Source: an uncultured Syntrophobacterales bacterium
GTDB lineage: Bacteria > Desulfobacterota > Syntrophia > Syntrophales > UBA5619
Direction: 5' to 3'
Assembly (NCBI GenBank): GCA_903928915.1
Contig: CAIYSL010000116.1
Location: 1 to 42,652 of the forward strand
Length of the DNA stretch: 42,652 bases
In this document: in pieces, positions 1-7,016 of the stretch
Layout of the letters: the number at the start of each line of letters is the position of its first letter
How positions within the stretch are numbered: the first letter of the stretch is position 1
Notes under the pieces: model-generated
What the model saw: the letters and a program-made list of their open reading frames with translations, nothing else
The model's database searches: none
What the model was told of the DNA's origin: nothing
Program-made: the position numbers and the translations under genes

Positions 1-1
1 C

Positions 2-1513
2 CGGCCGGACATCATGCTCCTGGACGAGCCCACCAACCACCTCGACACGGAGAGCATGGAGTGGCTCGAAAGCTGGCTCAAGGACTACCCCGGGACGATC
101 GTCACGATCGCCCACGACCGCGTGTTTCTCGACAAGATCGTCACCGTGATCGCCGAGCTGGCCAACCGCACGATCACGATCTACAAGGGCAACTACTCCT
201 ACTACCTCGCCGAGAAGGAGCGGCGCCGCGAGGCGCTGAAGAAGGAGATGGAGCTCCAGCGGGCCGAGATCAAGCGGATCAAGGAGTTCGTCGAGCGGTT
301 CCGGTACAAGGCCACCAAGGCAAGCCAGGTCCAGAGCCGCCTGAAACAGCTCGAAAAATTCGACCTCATCCAGGAGGAGGGGAGCGCCAAGGCCGTGACG
401 ATCCGCTTCCCGGAAAGCCCGCGGAGCGGCAAGGAAGTCCTCACCGTCCGGCGCCTCGCCAAATCCTACGGCGAGCTGACGGTGTTCCACGACGTGAACT
501 TCACCCTGTACCGCGGGGAGAAGGCGGCCGTGGTCGGGGTGAACGGGGCGGGGAAATCGACCCTCTCCCGGATCCTCAGCGGCGCCGAAGCGCCGACCGC
601 GGGCGAGGTGGCCGCCGGGCTGAACGTCAAGAAGGCGTTCTTTTCCCAGGAGAGCGCCCAGAACCTCGACTACCACCGGACGATCTGGGAGGAGGTCAGC
701 GCCGCCGGAACACGGAGCAGCGACCAGGAGCGGCGGAACCTCCTGGGCGCCTTCCTCTTCTCCGGCGACGACATCCACAAGGAGATCTCGATCCTCTCCG
801 GCGGGGAGAAGTCGCGCCTCGCCCTCTTGAAGATCCTGCTGACGGACACGAACCTCCTGATCCTCGACGAGCCGACCAACCACCTGGACATCAAGACCCG
901 GGAGATTTTTCAGAACGCCCTGCTCACCTACCAGGGGACGATCCTGATCGTCTCCCATGACCGCTATTTCCTCGACTGTCTCGTCGACCGCGTCTTCGAA
1001 CTGCGCGGCGGTGTCTGCCACGAGTACCGCGGCAACTACACCTACTTCATCGAAAAACGCCGTGAGGAGCAGACAGCGGCGGCAGCCCCGCCGCCTCCCC
1101 CCGCCCCGGCGGCACGCCCGGCCGGAGGAGCCGCCCCGCCGGCGGAGCGCCCGGCAGCCGGGGAGACCCTCCGCAAACCGGAAGAACGGGGCCGGAAGAC
1201 CAAGGAGGAAAAGAGGCAGGAGGCGGAGGAGCGGAACCGGCTGTCGCGGGCCACGTCGGCTCTGAAACGCGAACTGGCCGAGACCGAAGCACAAATCGCC
1301 GCACTCGAGGCCAACCGGAAGGAAAACGAAGCGACCCTCTGCGAGCCGGAGATCTACCGTGAACCGGAACGGATCAAGCAGCTCAGCCAGGAGCTCAAGG
1401 AGACCTCCGCTCGGCTGGAGGACCTGTACTACCGATGGAACGACCTGACCCTCAGGATCGAGGCGCTGGAGGAGACCCTGCGCAACGAACCGGCCGTCAA
1501 AGCGGGATCATAA
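2..1513 (+). CDS. ABC-F family ATPase, 5' end outside the window
   Basis: The reading frame is open from the window edge and begins in the Walker B region of the first ABC domain (LLLDEPTNHLD), so the first nucleotide-binding fold lies upstream. A charged linker of the ABC-F type follows (around KEFVERFRYKATKA), then a complete second ABC domain with Walker A (GVNGAGKS), signature (LSGGEKSR) and Walker B (LILDEPTNHLD). After a Pro/Ala-rich tether (AAAPPPPPAPAA) there is a Glu/Lys-rich C-terminal coiled coil of about 90 residues. There are no membrane segments. ABC-F proteins act on the ribosome (translation factors or antibiotic protection) rather than in transport. The coiled-coil tail resembles Uup/YheS-type members, but the subfamily cannot be fixed without the N-terminus. 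The gene converges on the rubrerythrin-like gene. Confidence 0.93.
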   Translation, partial: RPDIMLLDEPTNHLDTESMEWLESWLKDYPGTIVTIAHDRVFLDKIVTVIAELANRTITIYKGNYSYYLAEKERRREALKKEMELQRAEIKRIKEFVERFRYKATKASQVQSRLKQLEKFDLIQEEGSAKAVTIRFPESPRSGKEVLTVRRLAKSYGELTVFHDVNFTLYRGEKAAVVGVNGAGKSTLSRILSGAEAPTAGEVAAGLNVKKAFFSQESAQNLDYHRTIWEEVSAAGTRSSDQERRNLLGAFLFSGDDIHKEISILSGGEKSRLALLKILLTDTNLLILDEPTNHLDIKTREIFQNALLTYQGTILIVSHDRYFLDCLVDRVFELRGGVCHEYRGNYTYFIEKRREEQTAAAAPPPPPAPAARPAGGAAPPAERPAAGETLRKPEERGRKTKEEKRQEAEERNRLSRATSALKRELAETEAQIAALEANRKENEATLCEPEIYREPERIKQLSQELKETSARLEDLYYRWNDLTLRIEALEETLRNEPAVKAGS

Positions 1514-1545
1514 AAAAACGGGCCGGATGATCACCCCGGCCCGTT
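1512..1545 (-). terminator. Intrinsic terminator of the rubrerythrin-like gene
   Basis: A perfect 10-bp stem (1517-1526 with 1536-1545, arm AACGGGCCGG) encloses a 9-base loop. Read on the minus strand it is followed by seven T (1512-1518, partly overlapping the stem base), the form of a rho-independent terminator. It sits between two convergent genes, so the stem may also slow plus-strand transcription, though there is no T-run on that side. Confidence 0.85.
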
Positions 1546-1573
1546 CGAGTCAATGCAGCCTGTCCTTGCCGGC

Positions 1574-2098
1574 CTAAGCGCCGTCCAGACCGGATTTCTC
1601 GGCCTTCTGGAACCAGCCTCCCGGATTGACGAAGAACTCCTCCGTATCCTTGAGGGAGGTGAAGTGCTCGTGTTCGATATCGGCCAGGAGCCCGAAGAAG
1701 GCCTTTTCCTTGGGGTCTGCCGACAGGTCCCTGAGCCGTGCGTAGAATGCCGCACCCTTGGCCTCGAAATCGATGGCCGTGCGGATCGCCTGGAGGTCGT
1801 CCTGATTCCCGGCGGCCGCCGGCTTGCCTGCTGTCGCTTTGGCGGCATTGAAGAAAATCGACTTGACGGCCGTGTCCTTTACCCTCAGGGGAACCGTCTC
1901 GGGCCATTTTTCCTCCTTCGTCCATACCGCGGAGAGCTGCTTCAGCCGTTCGTAGTGCTCCAGCTCTTCTCCGGCGATCTGGGTGAACATCGCCCTGCCC
2001 ACGGCATTCTGCGACCGCTCGGCATTCGTCAGATAGAATTTATGCTCGTTCATCTCATTGTTCAGAGCAATCTCCAATGCGTTCAACCGTTCTTCCAT
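1574..2098 (-). CDS. Rubrerythrin-like ferritin-fold protein
   Basis: A 174-residue, mostly helical protein with the spaced Glu/His motifs of a ferritin-like di-iron four-helix bundle: an N-terminal Glu in helix 1 (LNNEMNEHKFY), EELEHYERLK in helix 2, and FEAKGAAFY followed by DIEHEHFTSL in the second half. Rubrerythrins reduce peroxide in anaerobes with electrons from rubredoxin. This protein lacks the C-terminal CxxC-type rubredoxin domain of classical rubrerythrin, so it would need a separate donor or may have another di-iron role. The start is supported by a good ribosome site (GGAAAGGAG) 6 bases upstream. A strong terminator follows the stop, so it is probably monocistronic. The family call is firm; the exact reaction is inferred. 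Confidence 0.85.
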   Translation of the reverse strand: MEERLNALEIALNNEMNEHKFYLTNAERSQNAVGRAMFTQIAGEELEHYERLKQLSAVWTKEEKWPETVPLRVKDTAVKSIFFNAAKATAGKPAAAGNQDDLQAIRTAIDFEAKGAAFYARLRDLSADPKEKAFFGLLADIEHEHFTSLKDTEEFFVNPGGWFQKAEKSGLDGA

Positions 2099-2580
2099 GC
2101 TGTCTCCTTTCCGATCCCGTTCCCACTCAGTATCCGCTTGGCAGCCGCGAGCGGCATCCCGCGGCCGAACCTTCCCGCTATCGCTACCGATTCACCTGCC
2201 GGACTTCCCGCCTGTGCGGAAAGGCGGGTTCCCCGGAAATCCCGGAAACCCTGTTTGTGATTCGTACCAGATTTTCCCGTCTCGCTCAACCCGAAAAACA
2301 TCCTCCCCGACAGGGCGCCCTTCATCCGGGGGTTCGAGCCGTATTTCCCCGTTTATCGCCGTTCTCGCTTGACTAACGTTGCGATTTTCCGTTTTATTTT
2401 ACGACAACCCCAATATTGGGTGTTGACAAGCAACGGCATTGCGGAGTATGTCACGCCCAAGCGGAGTGGTCGTTCATCTCACCTGGCTGCTCCGTGTTTC
2501 CGTACACGGTCCGCAGGGCACGTTACCAAGCTGGGGGCACCCTCCCCCTCCGGACATCGCTTTCCGAACCGGTAACCACC
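2099..2580. other. Intergenic region between divergent genes
   Basis: About 480 bases separate the starts of the rubrerythrin-like gene (minus) and the PilZ gene (plus). The half nearest the minus gene holds a 7-bp hairpin (2207-2213 with 2222-2228). The plus half holds a possible promoter at 2369-2397, a second weak one beginning with TTGACA at 2423, and a small stem-loop (2492-2497 with 2504-2509). I looked for a cyclic-di-GMP riboswitch because of the PilZ gene and did not see the conserved core. The open frame extends upstream through the region to 2416, but that part reads like non-coding sequence. Confidence 0.5.
2369..2397 (+). promoter_or_regulatory. Possible sigma-70-type promoter of the PilZ gene
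   Basis: A TTGACT box at 2369-2374 is followed 17 bases later by TTTTAT at 2392-2397, in an AT-richer patch of this GC-rich window. The -10 matches the consensus at four of six positions. It would give a leader of roughly 180 bases before the ATG at 2581. Confidence 0.35.
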
Positions 2581-4710
2581 ATGGCCAACGACAGTCACGA
2601 AGACGGTATTGCGCTGGATATGGCACGGCTCCGGCATCCGGCAGAGTGGCAGCCCCCCCTCCCCTCTCAACTGTTCCACCATCAGGACATCTTTCAAGCC
2701 GCCGCATCCGCTCCCCCGGTCTCACAGAAGGGGATGGTCAACACACTCCACTACATCCACTTCACCAACGGTACGGTCATGGTCCATGCCAGCGAACCGC
2801 GCTACGGCGAGGACTTCATCCTGAAGGCGTACATCGACGCCTGCCCGCCGGGAGAGATCGTCTGCCGCTTCGCCGAGGACTCACCGCCGTTTCCGGAAGG
2901 CGCGACGATCCCTCACGTGATCGTATCGGACGGCCTGTCGCTGATCCTGATCCCGATCCGGCTGACCACACTGAGGGCAGACGGGTTCACGGCGGCGCTC
3001 CCGGAGAAGGGGCATCTCCTGGGAAAGCGCCGTACGAAGCGGCATGCCGCCCGGGGGATCACCGTCGGACTCACCCAGAGCGGGTTTCTGGCCCACGGAG
3101 AGCTGCTCGATTTCAACCCTCACGCCTTCCGCGTCCGGCTGATCCCGGATGCCGGCGGTTCCTTCATCTGGCTGAACGCCCAGAGCCCCTGCACGATCTA
3201 TCTGCAGAACGGCCAGAAGACCCTGTTCTCCGGAATCTGCCGCTGCGTCCGGCAGACGGGGAGCCTTTTCGAGCGGGAGATGGTCCTTGAACCCGTCGAC
3301 GAGGATATCCGGCGCTTCCAGAAGAAGTCGGTCCGCACCCCCCGCCTGCAGGTGACGCCGACCCCGTCCGCCCACTTCGAACACCCCTTTTTCAAGCGGC
3401 CGATCCAGCGGGACATCTGTGACCTGACGTTTACCGGTTTTTCCGTCGAGGAGAAAGAAACCGAAGAGGTGCTGATGCCGGGGATGATCATCCCCAACCT
3501 GGAAATCCGGTATGCCGGCGTCCTGAAGATGAACTGCGAGGCGCAGGTCGTCTACCGCCGGCCGCAGGGTCGGGGGATGATCCGCTACGGCCTGGCCATC
3601 CTCGACATGGATTTTCGGTCCTATCGTCACCTGAGCCATATCATGGTCCATGCCGGCGACCCCCATGCCCGGTTTGCCAGTATGGTGGAGATGGACTCGC
3701 TCTGGGAGTTTCTGTTCGACACCGGGTTCATCTATCCCAAGAAGTACCACCTGCTCCAATCCTCCCGCAATGAGTTCAAGGAGACCTACCGCAAGCTCTA
3801 CCAGGAGGATCAGGAGATCGAGGCCCACTTCACGTACGAGAAGAACGGGCGGATTTACGGCCATGTGTCCATCTTCCGGGCGTACCAGCGGGCCTGGATG
3901 GTCCATCACCTCGCGGCACGGCCGCTGGACGGAAAGCGGACCGGCCTGTTCGTGTTGAAGAACGTCCTGCGGTTCTTCGACGGCCTCTACCGGTACCCCT
4001 CGATCCGCATGGATCACATGCTGTTCTATTTTCGTCCTGAAAACCACTTCCCCAACCTCTTTTTCGGAGGGTTCGCCCGGCACCTCGCGAACCCGCGGGC
4101 CTGCTCGCTGGACCTGTTCGCCTATCTCTGCCATCCCACCGCCGGACCGCACGCCCCCCTGCCGCCGGGGTGGGAGCTGACGAACTTCGACACCCGCTGG
4201 CTTCCCGAACTGGAACGATTCTACCGGCACGCCTCGGGCGGTCTGTACCTGGATGTCCTGCGCCTCGGTCAGTCGGGCGAGGAGAGCCAACCGCTGGAAG
4301 AGGTCTATCAACGGCACGGGTTCCTCCGGCAATGGCGCGTCTACGCGCTGGCCCACGAACAGACGCTGAAGGCCGTGTTCATCGTCAACCACTCCTCGGC
4401 CGGATTGAACCTCTCCGAGCTGCTCAACAGCATCCAGATCATCGTTACCGACCCGAACGCCATGCCCTGGCCGGTCCTCGCCACGGCACTGTCCCGCCTG
4501 ACTCCGGAATTCGACGTGGCGCACGTGCCGCTCTTGATCTATCCCTCTGCCTATCCGGCCACCCAGGGGCTGGCGGTCGATAAACAGTACCTGCTCTGGA
4601 TCCTCGACACCCAGTACGGGAAGGAATACCTCGAATACATGGATAAGAAGACCAAGCTTACGTTGCGCTTCCTGTTGAAGCACCTGTTGCGGAAGATCCT
4701 GCCGAGATGA
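2581..4710 (+). CDS. PilZ-domain protein with GNAT-like C-terminal regions
   Basis: A 709-residue cytoplasmic protein without signal peptide or membrane segments. Residues about 145-245 look like a YcgR-N/PilZ-type beta barrel. A PilZ domain follows at about 250-365, with an arginine pair (RTPR, residues 252-255) and a D-x-T-x-x-G motif (DLTFTG, 281-286), the places where PilZ proteins bind cyclic di-GMP. The canonical arginine motif is RxxxR; here the spacing is one shorter. The last 340 residues contain two stretches that look like acyltransferase (GNAT) folds (about 385-510 and 525-700), a tentative reading. The start is uncertain: ATG 2581 has only a weak ribosome site, the open frame runs upstream to 2416, and another ATG lies at 2734. 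Role: probably a c-di-GMP-controlled effector; substrate unknown. Confidence 0.75.
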   Translation: MANDSHEDGIALDMARLRHPAEWQPPLPSQLFHHQDIFQAAASAPPVSQKGMVNTLHYIHFTNGTVMVHASEPRYGEDFILKAYIDACPPGEIVCRFAEDSPPFPEGATIPHVIVSDGLSLILIPIRLTTLRADGFTAALPEKGHLLGKRRTKRHAARGITVGLTQSGFLAHGELLDFNPHAFRVRLIPDAGGSFIWLNAQSPCTIYLQNGQKTLFSGICRCVRQTGSLFEREMVLEPVDEDIRRFQKKSVRTPRLQVTPTPSAHFEHPFFKRPIQRDICDLTFTGFSVEEKETEEVLMPGMIIPNLEIRYAGVLKMNCEAQVVYRRPQGRGMIRYGLAILDMDFRSYRHLSHIMVHAGDPHARFASMVEMDSLWEFLFDTGFIYPKKYHLLQSSRNEFKETYRKLYQEDQEIEAHFTYEKNGRIYGHVSIFRAYQRAWMVHHLAARPLDGKRTGLFVLKNVLRFFDGLYRYPSIRMDHMLFYFRPENHFPNLFFGGFARHLANPRACSLDLFAYLCHPTAGPHAPLPPGWELTNFDTRWLPELERFYRHASGGLYLDVLRLGQSGEESQPLEEVYQRHGFLRQWRVYALAHEQTLKAVFIVNHSSAGLNLSELLNSIQIIVTDPNAMPWPVLATALSRLTPEFDVAHVPLLIYPSAYPATQGLAVDKQYLLWILDTQYGKEYLEYMDKKTKLTLRFLLKHLLRKILPR

Positions 4711-4727
4711 CGCCCCGTCAAATTATC

Positions 4728-4756
4728 TTGACACGCAACCATCCGCTTCATATAGA
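4728..4756 (+). promoter_or_regulatory. Strong sigma-70-type promoter
   Basis: TTGACA (4728-4733, six of six) and TATAGA (4751-4756, five of six) are separated by 17 bases. The predicted start near 4763 leaves a leader of about 110 bases before the ATG of the epimerase-hydrolase fusion. It lies just after the stop of the PilZ gene, so the fusion gene need not depend on upstream transcription. Confidence 0.75.
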
Positions 4757-4874
4757 GCACGTACCGACAGGTGTGTGCGGGCCGGCAGTGGTCCCCCCTT
4801 CGCCCGGCGGGAACGGCGCGACGGCGGTTCCGGGTTCCCTGCCGTGAGGGTTACAGAAACGGGTACGATTGTTC

Positions 4875-6962
4875 ATGGGTAAGCAGGCCATTCAGATAGA
4901 AGCGATACCGCTGCAGGTAACGCTAAAAACGACGGTACGGCATGCCGCGGCAACCAGGGACGAAGGCGAGAGCATCTGGGTCCAGGCAAGGCGGAACGGC
5001 TCCACGGGGTACGGCGAGGGCTGCCCGAGGGTCTACGTGACGGGAGACGACCTGGCGACGAGCGTGCAGTGGGTCCGCGAGAATTTTTCTACCGGCAGGG
5101 TGGCGTTCGAAACGCCGGATGACCTCATGCGGTGGGGGGAACTGAACAGCTCGCTCATCGACGAGTACCCTTCCGCGTGGTGCGCCACGGAGATGGCGCT
5201 GCTCGACCTTTTTTCCCGCGAGCAGGGCTGCACCGTTGAAACGCTGCTCGGACTGGACGGCTACAAGCTCTGCGGGCGCTATACCGCCGTTCTGGGAGAT
5301 GAAACGAGGTGGAAATTCACGACCCAGGCGGATCAATACCTGATCCGGGGACTTTCGGACTTCAAGCTCAAACTGAACGGGAATCTCGAACGGGACAGGG
5401 AAAAGCTGGAGATACTCGCTGACCTGTGCGTCCAGCACAACGTCAAGGATATACGGATTCGTTTCGACGCGAATAATCTCTGGAAGGATCGCTGCGCAGA
5501 GGCCGTCGCGTACCTGACGGCTCTGGGAGGCGCGGTATTCGCCCTGGAGGAGCCCGTGGGGGCGCGCGCTGTCGCCGACATGGGCAGGATCAGCCTGGCT
5601 ATGGGGCTGCCGATCATCCTGGATGAGAGTCTCTGTACGCTGGATGATCTGTCTCTCTACCGGAATGCGCCCGGTGAATTCATCGCCAACATCAAAATAT
5701 CCCGGGTGGGAGGGATCGTTCGGGCCCTGCGATTGATCGCGGAATTGAAACGACTGGGCTGGCCGATCATCATCGGCTGCCACGCCGGGGAAACCTCGCT
5801 GCTCACACGCGCCGCGCTCGTGGCCTCCTCCGCCGCCGGCGAAAGCCTTATCGCGCAGGAAGGGGCGTTCGGCGATTATCTGATCGAACGGGAGCCGGCG
5901 GAACCGATACTGAGGTTCGGTCGGAACGGTCTTTTGAATTTGAGCGACCCCTATTACCGCAAGACGGCGCGGGGGCTGGAGCTGATCCCGGCCGAGAACT
6001 GGAAAACCGGGTTCGGCATCCGGGGACGCATGCCCGTAGCCCCCGACGACGGCTCGCCGAATATCGGCGTGCTCGCCATGCCGGACAACTACAGGATCCA
6101 CTACCGCGCCTGGGGTGACACCGCGGGCGAAGAGGTGGTGATGATTCTGCACGGGATGATGGATCATTCCGGCTGGCAGGCGCCTCTGGCAAAGGAGCTC
6201 CGCGCGCGGGCGCCGCACGTCACCGTCGTGGCGCCGGACAGGCGGGGGTTCGGCCTCAATGAAAACCGCGGGGACCTGGGTTCGATTCAAGCCGGACTGG
6301 ATGATGTGGTGCGCCACGTCGAATTTCTGAAACGGTCCTTTAACCGGGTGCATCTCGCCGGCTGGTGTCAGGGGGCGCAATACGCCGCCATTACCGCATC
6401 CCGGCTGGGAGACTCCCTCGCCAGCCTCATCCTGCTTGCCCCGAGTTTTTTCTGGAATGAGCGGTTCGGGTCCGTCCTGACGACCGCCGAAAAGATCGTT
6501 CTCAGCATGCTCGCCGCGTTCCGGCTCAAACCCGAACGGGATCAGGCCTGCATCCCGATTCCGATGGAGCCGTCCGACTTCACCCTGGTTAACGAATGGC
6601 TCGATTTTATCGTCACCGATACCCTGAAGACAACCATGGTCACCCTGAAGTCGTTAACCGTCATGGAAGATATCCAGGAGCTTTCCTCGCTCTTCTCGCT
6701 GCTGCGGAGCACGCTGCCCGTGCTTACGATCACGGCAAAGTATGACCGGATCGTGGACAATAAGAAAGTCCTGCAGTTCATCGGCGGCCACTTCACCGAT
6801 GCGGGCCGGAACCGTCTGGTCCAGCTGAAATGCGGCCATGCGCTCCAGTTTGAAAAAACCAAAGACGTTGCAGCCGAACTTCTCGCGTTCATCCGCCAGG
6901 CAGCCGAGGCTGCCCGGGATTGCGATGCCCCGGCAGGGCATTTCCAGGCCGAGCGGATCTGA
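4875..6962 (+). CDS. Fusion of enolase-superfamily epimerase/cycloisomerase and alpha/beta hydrolase
   Basis: A 695-residue two-enzyme protein. Residues 1-375 are a muconate-cycloisomerase/dipeptide-epimerase-type enolase-superfamily fold: K-x-K (K164, K166), metal ligands D198 (FDAN), E225 (LEEP) and D250 (LDES), and the opposite base K274 (IKIS). All expected catalytic residues are present. Residues about 405-680 are an alpha/beta hydrolase with oxyanion segment LHGMMD, nucleophile elbow GWCQG (Cys498 instead of the usual Ser), a likely acid Asp in AKYDRIVDN and His in KCGHALQF. The two activities could be consecutive steps, as in muconate cycloisomerase plus lactone hydrolase or MenC plus MenH, but the substrate cannot be read from sequence. 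ATG 4875 was chosen; TTG 4869 is an in-frame alternative. It has its own promoter. The HD-GYP gene follows 54 bases downstream. Confidence 0.85.
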   Translation: MGKQAIQIEAIPLQVTLKTTVRHAAATRDEGESIWVQARRNGSTGYGEGCPRVYVTGDDLATSVQWVRENFSTGRVAFETPDDLMRWGELNSSLIDEYPSAWCATEMALLDLFSREQGCTVETLLGLDGYKLCGRYTAVLGDETRWKFTTQADQYLIRGLSDFKLKLNGNLERDREKLEILADLCVQHNVKDIRIRFDANNLWKDRCAEAVAYLTALGGAVFALEEPVGARAVADMGRISLAMGLPIILDESLCTLDDLSLYRNAPGEFIANIKISRVGGIVRALRLIAELKRLGWPIIIGCHAGETSLLTRAALVASSAAGESLIAQEGAFGDYLIEREPAEPILRFGRNGLLNLSDPYYRKTARGLELIPAENWKTGFGIRGRMPVAPDDGSPNIGVLAMPDNYRIHYRAWGDTAGEEVVMILHGMMDHSGWQAPLAKELRARAPHVTVVAPDRRGFGLNENRGDLGSIQAGLDDVVRHVEFLKRSFNRVHLAGWCQGAQYAAITASRLGDSLASLILLAPSFFWNERFGSVLTTAEKIVLSMLAAFRLKPERDQACIPIPMEPSDFTLVNEWLDFIVTDTLKTTMVTLKSLTVMEDIQELSSLFSLLRSTLPVLTITAKYDRIVDNKKVLQFIGGHFTDAGRNRLVQLKCGHALQFEKTKDVAAELLAFIRQAAEAARDCDAPAGHFQAERI

Positions 6963-7016
6963 GGGGTGGGCGGAATCGGCGGGCGCGTCCTGGGACAGTG
7001 ATAAGGTGGGTATCCG

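Noticed and set aside
61-1304. Long alternative frames overlapping the ABC-F gene
   Set aside because: They are Arg/Pro-rich shadow frames caused by high GC, without recognisable domains.
2400-2580. Possible cyclic-di-GMP riboswitch in the PilZ leader
   Set aside because: None of the conserved GEMM core blocks are present; only a small hairpin is seen.
2881-4683. 600-codon minus-strand frame opposite the PilZ gene
   Set aside because: Composition is typical of an antisense shadow, and the plus frame carries real domain motifs.
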